Assembly (NCBI GenBank): GCA_003056085.1 | Contig: LSNK01000002.1 | Span: 174,575 to 207,056 of the forward strand | From: Parcubacteria group bacterium M6-OD1-1 | Lineage (GTDB): Bacteria > Patescibacteriota > Minisyncoccia > GWC2-36-17 > M10-OD1-4 | Length of the DNA: 32,482 nt | Reading direction: 5' to 3' | Shown here: positions 23,519 through 30,491 of the stretch, in pieces | How the letters are laid out: each line of letters starts with the position of its first letter | Numbering within the stretch: the stretch's first letter is position 1 | The notes under the pieces: model-generated | Told to the model about the DNA's origin: nothing | What the model saw: only the letters and a program-made list of their open reading frames with translations | The model's database searches: none | Translations under genes and position numbers: made by a program

Positions 23519-24292
23519 TTAAAGATTTTGTGATAATTTAATTATTTCTTGAGCTAAGTTTTTATAAGCCCTTGCTCCTTTTGAAAATGAATTGTAATGC
23601 GAAATCGGCTTTCCATAACTTGGCGCTTCCGCCAATGAAACTGCTCTTGGTATAACGGCTTCAAAAACATTTCCAGGAAAATTTCTTCTTACTTCTTTTA
23701 TAACAGATGCGGAAAGCCTATTTCTTTTATCGCTCATGGTAAGCAAAGCTCCCATAACATCAAGATTTGGCTCGATATTTTCTTTTATAAGCTCAATAGT
23801 CTCCAGAAGCTGAGAAAGTCCTTCCAAGGCGTAATATTCGCACTGAACAGGGATTACAACCTTATCTGCGGCAACAAGCCCATTAACTGTTAATATACCT
23901 AGAGAAGGGGGGCAATCTATTATAACAAAATCATAATAATCTAAAATTTGAGCAATAGATTTTTTCAACTTGAATTCTCTGTCTTCTTCGTCTACAAGCT
24001 CCACCGCAGCGCCTGCCATATCCTGACCTCCGGGTAAAATATCAAAATTTTCCATTCCGGAATTTAAAATAACTTCATGTGCTTGTACTTGTTCACTTAA
24101 AAAGTGATACAAATTTATTTTAGCACGGTCACCATAAATTCCAAGTCCTGAAGTTGCGTTTGCTTGAGGGTCAAGATCAACAAGTAAAACCCTCTTGCCG
24201 TGTTCTGCAAGATATGCTGCCGTGTTTACCGCAGTTGTTGTTTTGCCGACTCCTCCTTTTTGATTACAAAATGCTATTGTTGTTGCGCTCAT
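23519..24292 (-). CDS. parA: Chromosome partitioning ATPase ParA (Soj)
   Basis: Walker-type ATPase forming gradients on the nucleoid that pull ParB-bound origins apart. The deviant Walker A KGGVGKTTTAVN lies at residues 12-23, Walker A' LLVDLDPQANATSGLG near 36-51, and Walker B FVIIDCPPSLGILTVNGL near 117-134. VPVQCEYYALEGLSQLLETI is typical of the chromosomal Soj type. Length of 257 is standard. It is followed by parB after 126 nt on the same strand, the usual order. The ParA-ParB pair is often near the replication origin, but no dnaA or oriC features are visible here. Confidence 0.97.
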   Translation of the reverse strand: MSATTIAFCNQKGGVGKTTTAVNTAAYLAEHGKRVLLVDLDPQANATSGLGIYGDRAKINLYHFLSEQVQAHEVILNSGMENFDILPGGQDMAGAAVELVDEEDREFKLKKSIAQILDYYDFVIIDCPPSLGILTVNGLVAADKVVIPVQCEYYALEGLSQLLETIELIKENIEPNLDVMGALLTMSDKRNRLSASVIKEVRRNFPGNVFEAVIPRAVSLAEAPSYGKPISHYNSFSKGARAYKNLAQEIIKLSQNL

Positions 24293-24319
24293 AAATAAAA
24301 CTATTTTTTTACTAACTCA

Positions 24320-24349
24320 ACTATAACATAAGAAATGAAATGTATTCAA
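24320..24349 (-). promoter_or_regulatory. Putative promoter of parA
   Basis: On the minus strand TTGAAT (24344-24349), 18-nt spacer, TATAGT (24320-24325) with an upstream TG. It lies about 30 nt before the parA start. Confidence 0.45.
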
Positions 24350-24408
24350 GAAATGAAAAAAAGAAATCAACAATCAAAAGCGAACAACAAGTAATTTTAA
24401 TTATATCG

Positions 24409-24437
24409 TTGACAATAAAAGACAAAATGTATAATCT
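24409..24437 (+). promoter_or_regulatory. Promoter of the candidate structured RNA
   Basis: TTGACA (24409-24414), 17 nt, TAATCT (24432-24437); an alternative TATAAT overlaps at 24430-24435. Initiation would fall at about 24444-24446, exactly where the 5' arm of the long closing stem begins. Confidence 0.65.
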
Positions 24438-24445
24438 TAGGTATT

Positions 24446-24715
24446 AAGGGTATAGGATTTAAATATAATCCAATTTAGAATCTAAAAAATAAGATGACCT
24501 TAGAGTGCAATGACAGTAGAATGACTTTATTATATTGAAAAGAAGCAATGGGAAAATCTGTTATTTAGCTTCCCGGAGGGCGGGTCAATTTTAGTCATAT
24601 TTCTTCGTTACTCGTCGCTTATGATACATAAAAGTATCGCTTCACTCCTCGTGTCTCGAATATAACTAAAATTGCCTCCGCTAAATTGATTCTATTTAAA
24701 TCCCATACCCTTTTT
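24446..24715 (+). ncRNA. Candidate structured non-coding RNA, unrecognised family
   Basis: The first 33 nt (24446-24478) pair with the last 32 nt (24681-24712) at about 30 positions, and T5 (24711-24715) follows. An adjacent helix continues inward: CGGAGG (24574-24579) with CCTCCG (24675-24680), and 24586-24600 with 24660-24674 (14 of 15 pairs). A 95-nt side region (24479-24573) includes a GAAGC / GCTTC hairpin. A consensus promoter starts exactly at the 5' arm, and tRNA-Leu begins at the next base. No long open frame is present. The RNase P, SRP and tmRNA signatures I know are absent; 6S-like RNA is possible from the closed-ends shape only. A transposable inverted-repeat element is the main alternative. 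Confidence 0.55.
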
Positions 24716-24802
24716 GCCGGAGTGATGAAATTGGTAGACATGCACGACTCAAAATCGTGTGGAGGCAACTCCATGAGGGTTCAAGTCCCTCCTCCGGCAC
24801 CA
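24716..24802 (+). tRNA. tRNA-Leu(CAA)
   Basis: Acceptor GCCGGAG / CTCCGGC, anticodon stem CACGA / TCGTG with loop CTCAAAA giving anticodon CAA (reads UUG), a long class II variable arm, T arm with GTTCAAGTC, discriminator A and an encoded CCA end. The long variable arm and A73 agree with leucine identity. Its first base directly follows the T-run of the candidate RNA. Confidence 0.95.
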
Positions 24803-24813
24803 GAATAGAACTT

Positions 24814-24835
24814 GTCCGCCTTTGGCGGACTTTTT
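24814..24835 (+). terminator. Terminator after tRNA-Leu
   Basis: Perfect 7-bp GC-rich stem GTCCGCC / GGCGGAC with loop TTT, followed by TTTTTCTTT. A second hairpin, TCTTTGG...CCAAAGA with inner GGCGC / GCGCC, follows at 24835-24863. Confidence 0.8.
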
Positions 24836-24865
24836 CTTTGGCGGCGCGTAGCGCCACCAAAGAAA

Positions 24866-24892
24866 AAGCCACCCATTTTTAATGGACGGCTT
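24866..24892 (-). terminator. Terminator of the small membrane protein gene
   Basis: On the minus strand AAGCCGTCCATT / AATGGGTGGCTT pair with two imperfect positions around loop AAA, followed by a T-run. It lies 30 nt after the small gene's stop. Confidence 0.6.
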
Positions 24893-24921
24893 ATGTTTGT
24901 TGTGTATGTCAACTCAACTAC

Positions 24922-25020
24922 TTAGATTACCGCTATTGATAGCACAATACACAACGGAATAAAAACTACCAAAAAATACAACTCTGGCCAGTTTTTGTTT
25001 ATCCAGTTTAAAGTTTTCAT
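24922..25020 (-). CDS. Small single-pass membrane protein (32 residues)
   Basis: Not recognised. The frame MKTLNWINKNWPELYFLVVF then IPLCIVLSIAVI and stop encodes a short polar, Trp-containing head and one hydrophobic helix (residues 14-32). Support comes from its signals: AGGAGG lies 6 nt before the ATG, a consensus promoter lies about 32 nt upstream of the start, and a hairpin terminator follows 30 nt after the stop, making a complete transcription unit of about 180 nt. It is divergent from the DUF5652-like gene. It could be a regulatory membrane peptide or a toxin of the type I or holin-like sort, but nothing decides this. Confidence 0.7.
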   Translation of the reverse strand: MKTLNWINKNWPELYFLVVFIPLCIVLSIAVI

Positions 25021-25051
25021 TTTTTACCTCCTAAAATAACTACTAAATTTA

Positions 25052-25080
25052 ATAGTAACATACTAATTAAAGAATGTCAA
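25052..25080 (-). promoter_or_regulatory. Strong promoter of the 32-residue gene
   Basis: On the minus strand TTGACA (25075-25080), exactly 17 nt, TACTAT (25052-25057), with an extended TGT before the -10 box. It is among the best-matching promoters in the window. Its ribosome site AGGAGG is at 25027-25032. Confidence 0.75.
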
Positions 25081-25252
25081 TTTTTGTAGCATTGCAGCGT
25101 CAAGTTTACACTTGCCTTTTCTTCCAATTTTTTAAAAATATAACCAAAATACAAAACTTAAAATTTTACCTTAGAAATACTATTATTTGTATTTAATCGT
25201 CCGCATCTTAAACAAACAAAAACCCCCACTCTGGATTTTGTTGCTTTTGCGT

Positions 25253-25281
25253 TTGCCGTTAAGGTTAAAATTTGATAAAAT
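25253..25281 (+). promoter_or_regulatory. Promoter of the DUF5652-like gene
   Basis: TTGCCG (25253-25258), 17 nt, TAAAAT (25276-25281), with TGA directly before the -10 box (extended form). The start codon is 34 nt further on. Confidence 0.6.
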
Positions 25282-25314
25282 TTAGTATCGGAATTTAAAT
25301 ATTAAAATACAACA

Positions 25315-25581
25315 ATGAACTCGCAAGATCAAATAATGCAATTTTTACTTTCAAATCCTTATATATTCTTACTCTTAATAAGTTGGGTGTTGTTTTGGAA
25401 AGGTATAGCTCTGTGGATGTCGGCAAAACGCGACCAAAAATATTGGTTCGTTGCGCTTTTAGTTTTAAATACTCTTGGAATTTTAGAAATACTTTATATC
25501 CTATATATAAAATATAAAGAAAAAAAGGATTCACAAGAAGAGTTGGAGGAAGCAACAAATAATAATGAAAACACAGATTAA
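25315..25581 (+). CDS. DUF5652-like small membrane protein
   Basis: Two-helix membrane protein of 88 residues. Segment 1, PYIFLLLISWVLFWKGIALW (15-34), a cytoplasmic or periplasmic turn MSAKRDQKYW, and segment 2, FVALLVLNTLGILEILYILY (45-64), are followed by a charged tail rich in Lys and Glu. The pattern W-x-LFWKG-x-ALW ... WF-x-ALL-x-LNTLGILEI matches a family (DUF5652) that I recall as frequent in Patescibacteria; function unknown. It overlaps the next gene by 17 bases, so the two are probably co-expressed. Family name is from memory of the motif. Confidence 0.8.
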   Translation: MNSQDQIMQFLLSNPYIFLLLISWVLFWKGIALWMSAKRDQKYWFVALLVLNTLGILEILYILYIKYKEKKDSQEELEEATNNNENTD

Positions 25582-25861
25582 AACATTACTTAAAGTAACT
25601 CTCTCCTTGTTTTTAATACTTGTGGTTTTAGGATTTTATTATTTTTTTGTTGCAAAAAAATCCGGAAGCGAATTAGTTGATCCGCTTTATTGCACAGAAA
25701 GCAAAGAATGCACCACATATAGTCTTTTAAGCTGCTACAGTGCAAAGCCAATAAACAAAGACTATAAAACAAAAGTTTTAAATATCATAGAATCCGAAGA
25801 TTCTCTTTGCGGAGAAATAAAAACCTCTTGTGTGAACAACACGTGTCTAATTATAAAATAA
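25565..25861 (+). CDS. Hypothetical anchored cysteine-rich protein
   Basis: Unrecognised 98-residue protein. Hydrophobic segment at about 10-29 (KVTLSLFLILVVLGFYYFF) with no clear cleavage site, then an outer domain of about 68 residues with six cysteines (CTESKEC, SLLSCYS, DSLCGE, TSCVNNTC). The spacing suggests three disulfides, as in small secreted domains of Patescibacteria often beginning with a C-x5-C-x7-C pattern. It overlaps the DUF5652-like gene upstream, and GGAGG lies 13 nt before its start. Extracytoplasmic location is inferred. Confidence 0.75.
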   Translation: MKTQIKTLLKVTLSLFLILVVLGFYYFFVAKKSGSELVDPLYCTESKECTTYSLLSCYSAKPINKDYKTKVLNIIESEDSLCGEIKTSCVNNTCLIIK

Positions 25862-25916
25862 AGACTTGAAAATAAAACGGCCCTGCTTCAGCTTTTTACT
25901 TCCCTTATTTTAATCG

Positions 25917-28900
25917 CTAAACAATTACATTAACCAATCTTCCTTCAACGAAGATTGTTTTTTTAATATCCTTTCCTTCTATCCATTTTTGAGCTTTTTT
26001 ATTTTCAAGAACCAATTTTTTTGCATCTTCTTCCGATATGTCAGAATTTACCAAAACAACATCTCTGACTTTTCCATTTACCTGAATAACAAAATTTATT
26101 TTTTCTTCTTTTACTAAACTCTCATCGTAACTTGGCCACAAAGAAAGATAAATACTTTCTTTATTGCCAATCATACTCCAAAGTTCTTCTGCTATATGCG
26201 GAGCAAACGGAGACAAAAGAATTAGAAACTTAGAATAGCAAACTAAAGAAATTTCTGCTTCTTTTTCCATATTATTTACCAATATCATAAGCTGAGATAT
26301 CGCCGTATTAAAATTAAAACTTTCAATATCTTCAGACACCTTTTTAATTGTTTTATGCAACAATCTTTCCAAGTCGTCATTCTTTATTTTTAATTCTTGA
26401 TCATTGATTCGTTCGTGCATTTTCCAAACCTTCTCCAAAAATCTTCTTGGACCGACAATGCTGTCCGTACTCCAAGAAACCGATTGCGAAAACGGTCCCA
26501 TAAACATCTCGTATACCCTTAGGGTGTCTGCCCCAAAAGTCTCCACTATATCATCCGGATTAACAACATTCCCCCACCTTTTTGACATCTTTCTTCCATC
26601 TTCTGCGTTTATAAGCCCTACATGCTGAAGCCTTTCAAACGGCTCTTTATAATTCACCGCCCCAATATCATACAAAAATTTATGCCAAAAACGAGCGTAT
26701 ATTAAATGCCGTGTAGCGTGTTCCGCTCCACCAACATACACATCAACAGGTGACCAGTATTTTTCTTTTTCTTTATCAACTAAAACTTCATCATTTTTAG
26801 AGTCAATATATTTTAAATAATACCAAGAAGAACCTGCCCATTGCGGCATTGTATTAGTTTCTCGTTTGCCTGCGCCTCCGCATTTTGGACATTTTGTATT
26901 CACCCACTCAGAAATCCCCGCAAGCGGAGACTCCCCTGTTCCCGTCGGCTCATAACTTTCAACTTCGGGCAAAATTACAGGAAGATTTTTCTCAAACACA
27001 GGTACCGCTCCACATTTTTCACAATGAATAATAGGTATAGGTTCACCCCAATATCTCTGTCGTGAAAAAACCCAATCACGCAGTTTGTATGTCGTTTTCA
27101 TCTGTCCCCCGACAAATTCAGTAATAGCCTTTTTCGCTTCTTCACTGTCCATTCCATCAAACTTGCCGGAGTTTACCAACCTGCCATCACCATCAAGATA
27201 AGTTGTCTTTTGTATTTGTTTCCAAATAAATTTCTGATGGTCTGGAGTTAGTAGGTCTGACACCTCATTTTCATCAACCCAAACGAGAGTATGGAGGGAT
27301 TTTTCTTTATCAGAAACTTCAACTTGAGATTTAATATTTTTAACCTCGGCAAGATATGTATGAGCAATAGCATATCTATTTTGATTTTTATGTGAAGCAC
27401 AGTAACGAGCTGAGGTTATCCAATTAAGTTTTTTTGTTATAGTTACTCCGGTTATTCCACTCTCTTCTTCAATTTCAGACAAAACTGCTTCTTCCGAAGT
27501 TTGTCCATTTTCTATACCACCCATAATTCCCGTTGTAATACCCTCTAAAGTTCCGTGCCAGTTCAAAAGAGCGTATTTGCCAGTTTCAGCATCTTTCAAA
27601 TACACAATAACTGTCTCTCTTTCAACCTCCTCTAAGCCATTTTGGGGTGGATTTTTAGAATCATCCGCGCAAGGAATAATAACTTGTTTAATCTCCAGTC
27701 CAAACTTTTTTGCAAATTCAAAATCTCGCTCATCATGCGCAGGCACCGCCATGATCGCCCCTGTCCCATAATGCGCAAGAACATAATCGGCAATAAAAAT
27801 CGGCAACTCTTCGTTATTCGCTGGATTTATCGCTTTTACACCTTTAAGCTCAACCCCCGTCTTTTCTTTCCCTTCTGCAGTACGCTCAATCTCTGTTTTT
27901 TTTGCTACTTCATCGCGATACTTTTCCACCTCGTCCCAATTTTCAATTTGCCCCTTCAACTCATCAACAAGTTCATGCTCCGGAGCAAGCACACAATACG
28001 TCGCGCCAAACAGAGTATCTGGCCGAGTGGTAAATACTGTAATTTTTGGAGTTTGTATAATTTCCTCCAATAATTCCGGAAACTTATCTGTTCCCATATG
28101 CCTTTGTACGAAGTGTCCATGACCTTTTAACTCTTTTACTTTTGCCTCCAATCTATCCTTAAATAATTTAGCAGTATCTTTTCCAATTTCTTCTTCATTA
28201 TCTGAAGTAAAAACAATAATATTTTCTACTTGTAATTTAATATTGCCGTTAACACTATAAGTATAAAATTCTCCGCAAATAGGATTTTCATCATTCTCGT
28301 CCTTCCATGGAGCAACCATTATTAATGACTTAACTTTTTTACCTGTTTCACCAAGCCATCGCACAAGAAATGATGCACCACAACTGTGTCCTATAAGAAT
28401 TGTATTTTCATTAATGTCCAATTTTTCAAAAACTTTTTTATGCTCTTCATATTTAGGCGCCCATGGATGTGGCATTAAAGGAAGCTCAACCTTTACTCCT
28501 GCTTCTTCGAGTATATTTTTAATCCAAGGTTGCCAGTGTTTGTCATAAGTTCTTGTTCTATGATCCATCTCTTTTTCAGCATTTGACGGACATCCATGAA
28601 TAATAATTACATTGTTTTTTTTATCGTTGGTCTTTGAACTTTTTACTTTAAACTCTATCTCCGCCCCCTCTGATTTCCCTATCCAATTTTTTTGAGACTC
28701 TTTTATGGATTCCGGCCAATTTAAATTTTCCAAATCCTCAAGCATTCTGTCGGCATAATCCGTAATTTTTAAAACCCATTGACGCATCATTTTTTTCTCA
28801 ACCACTGTTCCGCACCTCTCACACTTATCCCCCTCCAAGTCTTCGTTTGCAAGTCCTGTTTTGCATTTTGGACACCAATTTATCGGTTCATTTGACTCAT

Positions 28901-29348
28901 ACGCCAATCCTTTTTTAAACATCTGTAAAAATATCCACTGTGTCCATTTATAATATTCAGGATTAGTCGTATTTATCTCTCTCTCCCAATCATAATTAAA
29001 ACCAATTTTCCCCAACTGCTCTTTGAATCTTTTTATATTTTTCTTAACTGCCAAAGAAGGATGGACTTTGTTTTTAATTGCATAATTTTCCGCAGGAAGA
29101 CCAAAAGCATCCCACCCCATGGGGTGCAACACATTAAACCCGTTCATTTTTTTAAAACGAGAATAAACATCAGTAGCAATATATCCCTTTGGATGTCCAA
29201 CATGAAGCCCTTCACCCGACGGATATGGGAACATGTCTAAAACATAGCACTTGGGCTTGTCTTTTTGTTCGGTGGTTTTATAAACCCCACCTTCCTTCCA
29301 CTTTTTCTGCCACTTTTTTTCTATTTCTTTGTGATTATATTCTTTCAT
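25917..29348 (-). CDS. leuS: Leucyl-tRNA synthetase with inserted serine-hydrolase and Nudix-like domains
   Basis: Charges tRNA-Leu; class I. HIGH motif GLHVGH (47-52), zinc knuckles CPKC...CERC (159-179) and CEKC...CPKC (776-823), KMSKR (920-924), anticodon domain from about 965. The CP1 editing domain has the Thr-rich TVFTTRPDTLFG (437-448) and VPAHDERD (535-542) with the conserved Asp542. Length is 1143 against about 860. Insert 1 (about 236-433; DNA about 28050-28643) is an RBBP9-like alpha/beta hydrolase: GHSCG with Ser322, Asp383 and His412 as likely triad; it resembles the free protein at 31840-32427. Insert 2 (about 560-722; DNA about 27183-27671) is Nudix-like: Gly610, Glu625, Glu628, Glu629, Gly631 retained, but Gln616 and Ser624 replace the box's Glu and Arg. 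The frame is continuous. The roles of both inserts are unknown. Confidence 0.95.
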   Translation of the reverse strand: MKEYNHKEIEKKWQKKWKEGGVYKTTEQKDKPKCYVLDMFPYPSGEGLHVGHPKGYIATDVYSRFKKMNGFNVLHPMGWDAFGLPAENYAIKNKVHPSLAVKKNIKRFKEQLGKIGFNYDWEREINTTNPEYYKWTQWIFLQMFKKGLAYESNEPINWCPKCKTGLANEDLEGDKCERCGTVVEKKMMRQWVLKITDYADRMLEDLENLNWPESIKESQKNWIGKSEGAEIEFKVKSSKTNDKKNNVIIIHGCPSNAEKEMDHRTRTYDKHWQPWIKNILEEAGVKVELPLMPHPWAPKYEEHKKVFEKLDINENTILIGHSCGASFLVRWLGETGKKVKSLIMVAPWKDENDENPICGEFYTYSVNGNIKLQVENIIVFTSDNEEEIGKDTAKLFKDRLEAKVKELKGHGHFVQRHMGTDKFPELLEEIIQTPKITVFTTRPDTLFGATYCVLAPEHELVDELKGQIENWDEVEKYRDEVAKKTEIERTAEGKEKTGVELKGVKAINPANNEELPIFIADYVLAHYGTGAIMAVPAHDERDFEFAKKFGLEIKQVIIPCADDSKNPPQNGLEEVERETVIVYLKDAETGKYALLNWHGTLEGITTGIMGGIENGQTSEEAVLSEIEEESGITGVTITKKLNWITSARYCASHKNQNRYAIAHTYLAEVKNIKSQVEVSDKEKSLHTLVWVDENEVSDLLTPDHQKFIWKQIQKTTYLDGDGRLVNSGKFDGMDSEEAKKAITEFVGGQMKTTYKLRDWVFSRQRYWGEPIPIIHCEKCGAVPVFEKNLPVILPEVESYEPTGTGESPLAGISEWVNTKCPKCGGAGKRETNTMPQWAGSSWYYLKYIDSKNDEVLVDKEKEKYWSPVDVYVGGAEHATRHLIYARFWHKFLYDIGAVNYKEPFERLQHVGLINAEDGRKMSKRWGNVVNPDDIVETFGADTLRVYEMFMGPFSQSVSWSTDSIVGPRRFLEKVWKMHERINDQELKIKNDDLERLLHKTIKKVSEDIESFNFNTAISQLMILVNNMEKEAEISLVCYSKFLILLSPFAPHIAEELWSMIGNKESIYLSLWPSYDESLVKEEKINFVIQVNGKVRDVVLVNSDISEEDAKKLVLENKKAQKWIEGKDIKKTIFVEGRLVNVIV

Positions 29349-29496
29349 TTTTTAACTTAAATACAATTTCTAAATATTCTTATAATTACATATATAATAT
29401 ACAAAAAACTAACTAAAAAAGCAAAAGTCAAAATCAATTTTAAATAAATTAAACCCATAACTATTGCTCCAAAAATAAAAACAACTACACCCCCTC

Positions 29497-29538
29497 CAAT
29501 GACAACTATGGGGACGACCGTCCCTATAGTTGTCATTG
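29497..29538. repeat. GGGGACG palindrome, copy B1
   Basis: Twenty-base arms around loop AC, complementary throughout apart from one G-T pair; core GGGGACGACCGTCCC. Identical over 42 bases to 30231-30272 on the other side of the PaaX/Cas2-like gene. The rest of the 29349-29604 gap holds AT-rich sequence without a visible gene. Confidence 0.85.
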
Positions 29539-29604
29539 GATGATTTTTCTATTATAATTTAAATAGAAAAATAGAAGATATTAAAAAAATTAATGTTATA
29601 AAAA

Positions 29605-30222
29605 ATGAAAGGAGACATAACACTCAAAATACTCGAAACTCTTAAGAAAAACACCTTAGACAGCATAGACTTGCTTGAGGCATTTTTAACTTCCGGCTAT
29701 GGATCATCTTTTGCCGCTATAGAATACAATTGGAATCGCATATCTAAAAAAAGAAGTTATAAAAATAGCACTGAGAAAGCAAAAGATATCTTAACAAAAA
29801 AAGATTGGGATAAAATAAATAAAAGATTTAATGCCATGTTAAGTAAATTAAAAAAAGATGATTTGATAGAAAAATCCAAAAATAAATCAAAAATTATTAT
29901 TAAAATAACAGAAAAGGGAAAGAAAAAAATAAACGATATAAAAAAGAAAAATTCCATATTCCCTAACAATAATTATAAAACAGCTAAAAATAATAATTTT
30001 ATACTTTTTATGTTTGACATTCCGGAAAAAGAAAGAAACAAGAGAAAATGGATAAGATCTGTTTTGACTCGTATGGAATTTAAATTAATTCAAAAAAGTG
30101 TCTGGCTTGGAAAAACAAAAATACCGAAAGAATTTTTAAATGATTTAAGAAAATTGGGAATAATCCAATTTATAGAAATCTTAGAAATAACCAAAACAGG
30201 AAGCCTCAAACAACTAACTTAA
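29605..30222 (+). CDS. PaaX/Cas2-like winged-helix regulator
   Basis: Protein of 205 residues with two parts. Residues about 5-115 look like a winged-helix DNA-binding region (KILETLKKNTLDSIDLLEAF then LSKLKKDDLIEKSKNKSKII, ITEKGKKKI), very rich in Lys. Residues about 130-200 resemble the Cas2-like ferredoxin fold of PaaX-type repressors: FILFMFDIPEKERNKRKWIR, LTRMEFKLIQKSVWLG, then an Ile-rich strand. DIPEKER carries the Asp typical of the Cas2 position, but there are no cas genes or repeats, so a transcriptional repressor is more likely than an adaptation nuclease. Two identical 42-bp palindromes flank it; they may be its operators or unrelated hairpins. Sequence is AT-rich even for this window. 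Confidence 0.75.
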   Translation: MKGDITLKILETLKKNTLDSIDLLEAFLTSGYGSSFAAIEYNWNRISKKRSYKNSTEKAKDILTKKDWDKINKRFNAMLSKLKKDDLIEKSKNKSKIIIKITEKGKKKINDIKKKNSIFPNNNYKTAKNNNFILFMFDIPEKERNKRKWIRSVLTRMEFKLIQKSVWLGKTKIPKEFLNDLRKLGIIQFIEILEITKTGSLKQLT

Positions 30223-30230
30223 AAAGTTCT

Positions 30231-30272
30231 CAATGACAACTATGGGGACGACCGTCCCTATAGTTGTCATTG
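30231..30272. repeat. GGGGACG palindrome, copy B2
   Basis: Identical to 29497-29538 over 42 bases. It begins 9 nt beyond the stop of the PaaX/Cas2-like gene, so it could also end its transcript, though no T-run follows (GGGGGTTATTT). Confidence 0.85.
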
Positions 30273-30371
30273 GGGGGTTATTTAAAATATTAAACTAATT
30301 GATTTTTGGATTTATTTATTATAGTATTTAAAAGATTAATCTCCCTACAACCTGCTCAACTCATCTTAAAT

Positions 30372-30446
30372 GCCCTCGTAGTTTAATGGATAAAACAAGC
30401 CCCTCCTAAGGGCTAGATCCAGGTTCGATTCCTAGTGAGGGCACCA
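30372..30446 (+). tRNA. tRNA-Arg(CCU)
   Basis: Acceptor GCCCTCG / TGAGGGC (last pair G-T), anticodon stem AGCCC / GGGCT with loop CTCCTAA giving anticodon CCT (reads AGG), T arm with GTTCGATTC, discriminator A, encoded CCA at 30444-30446. Its last six bases form the start of the palindrome at 30441-30491. Confidence 0.93.
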
Positions 30447-30491
30447 AATAGTACTTCTTGCGCTGAAAGCGCAAGAAGTACTATTTGGTGC
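30441..30491. repeat. Perfect 24-bp palindrome overlapping the tRNA-Arg 3' end
   Basis: Left arm 30441-30464 begins with the tRNA's GCACCA; loop GAA; right arm 30468-30491 is its exact complement and ends GGTGC. No T-run follows. It may act as a terminator or processing structure, or derive from an inverted duplication starting at the tRNA end. Confidence 0.8.

Noticed and set aside
24446-24715. RNase P RNA, tmRNA or SRP RNA
   Set aside because: The conserved GAGGAAAGTC and ACAGAA blocks of RNase P RNA, the tRNA-like ends of tmRNA and the GGAAG/AGCAG loop pairs of SRP RNA were not found.
22508-24720. parS sites near parA-parB
   Set aside because: No TGTTTCACGTGAAACA-like sequence was found in or around the two genes.
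25917-29348. LeuRS inserts as assembly chimeras
   Set aside because: Reading frame, flanking LeuRS motifs and base composition are continuous across all four junctions, and the insert differs clearly from the free paralogue; reads are still needed to settle it.
29605-30222. Cas2 of a CRISPR system
   Set aside because: The C-terminal half resembles the Cas2 fold, but there is an N-terminal winged-helix part, no repeat-spacer array and no other cas gene in the window; PaaX-type repressors share this fold.
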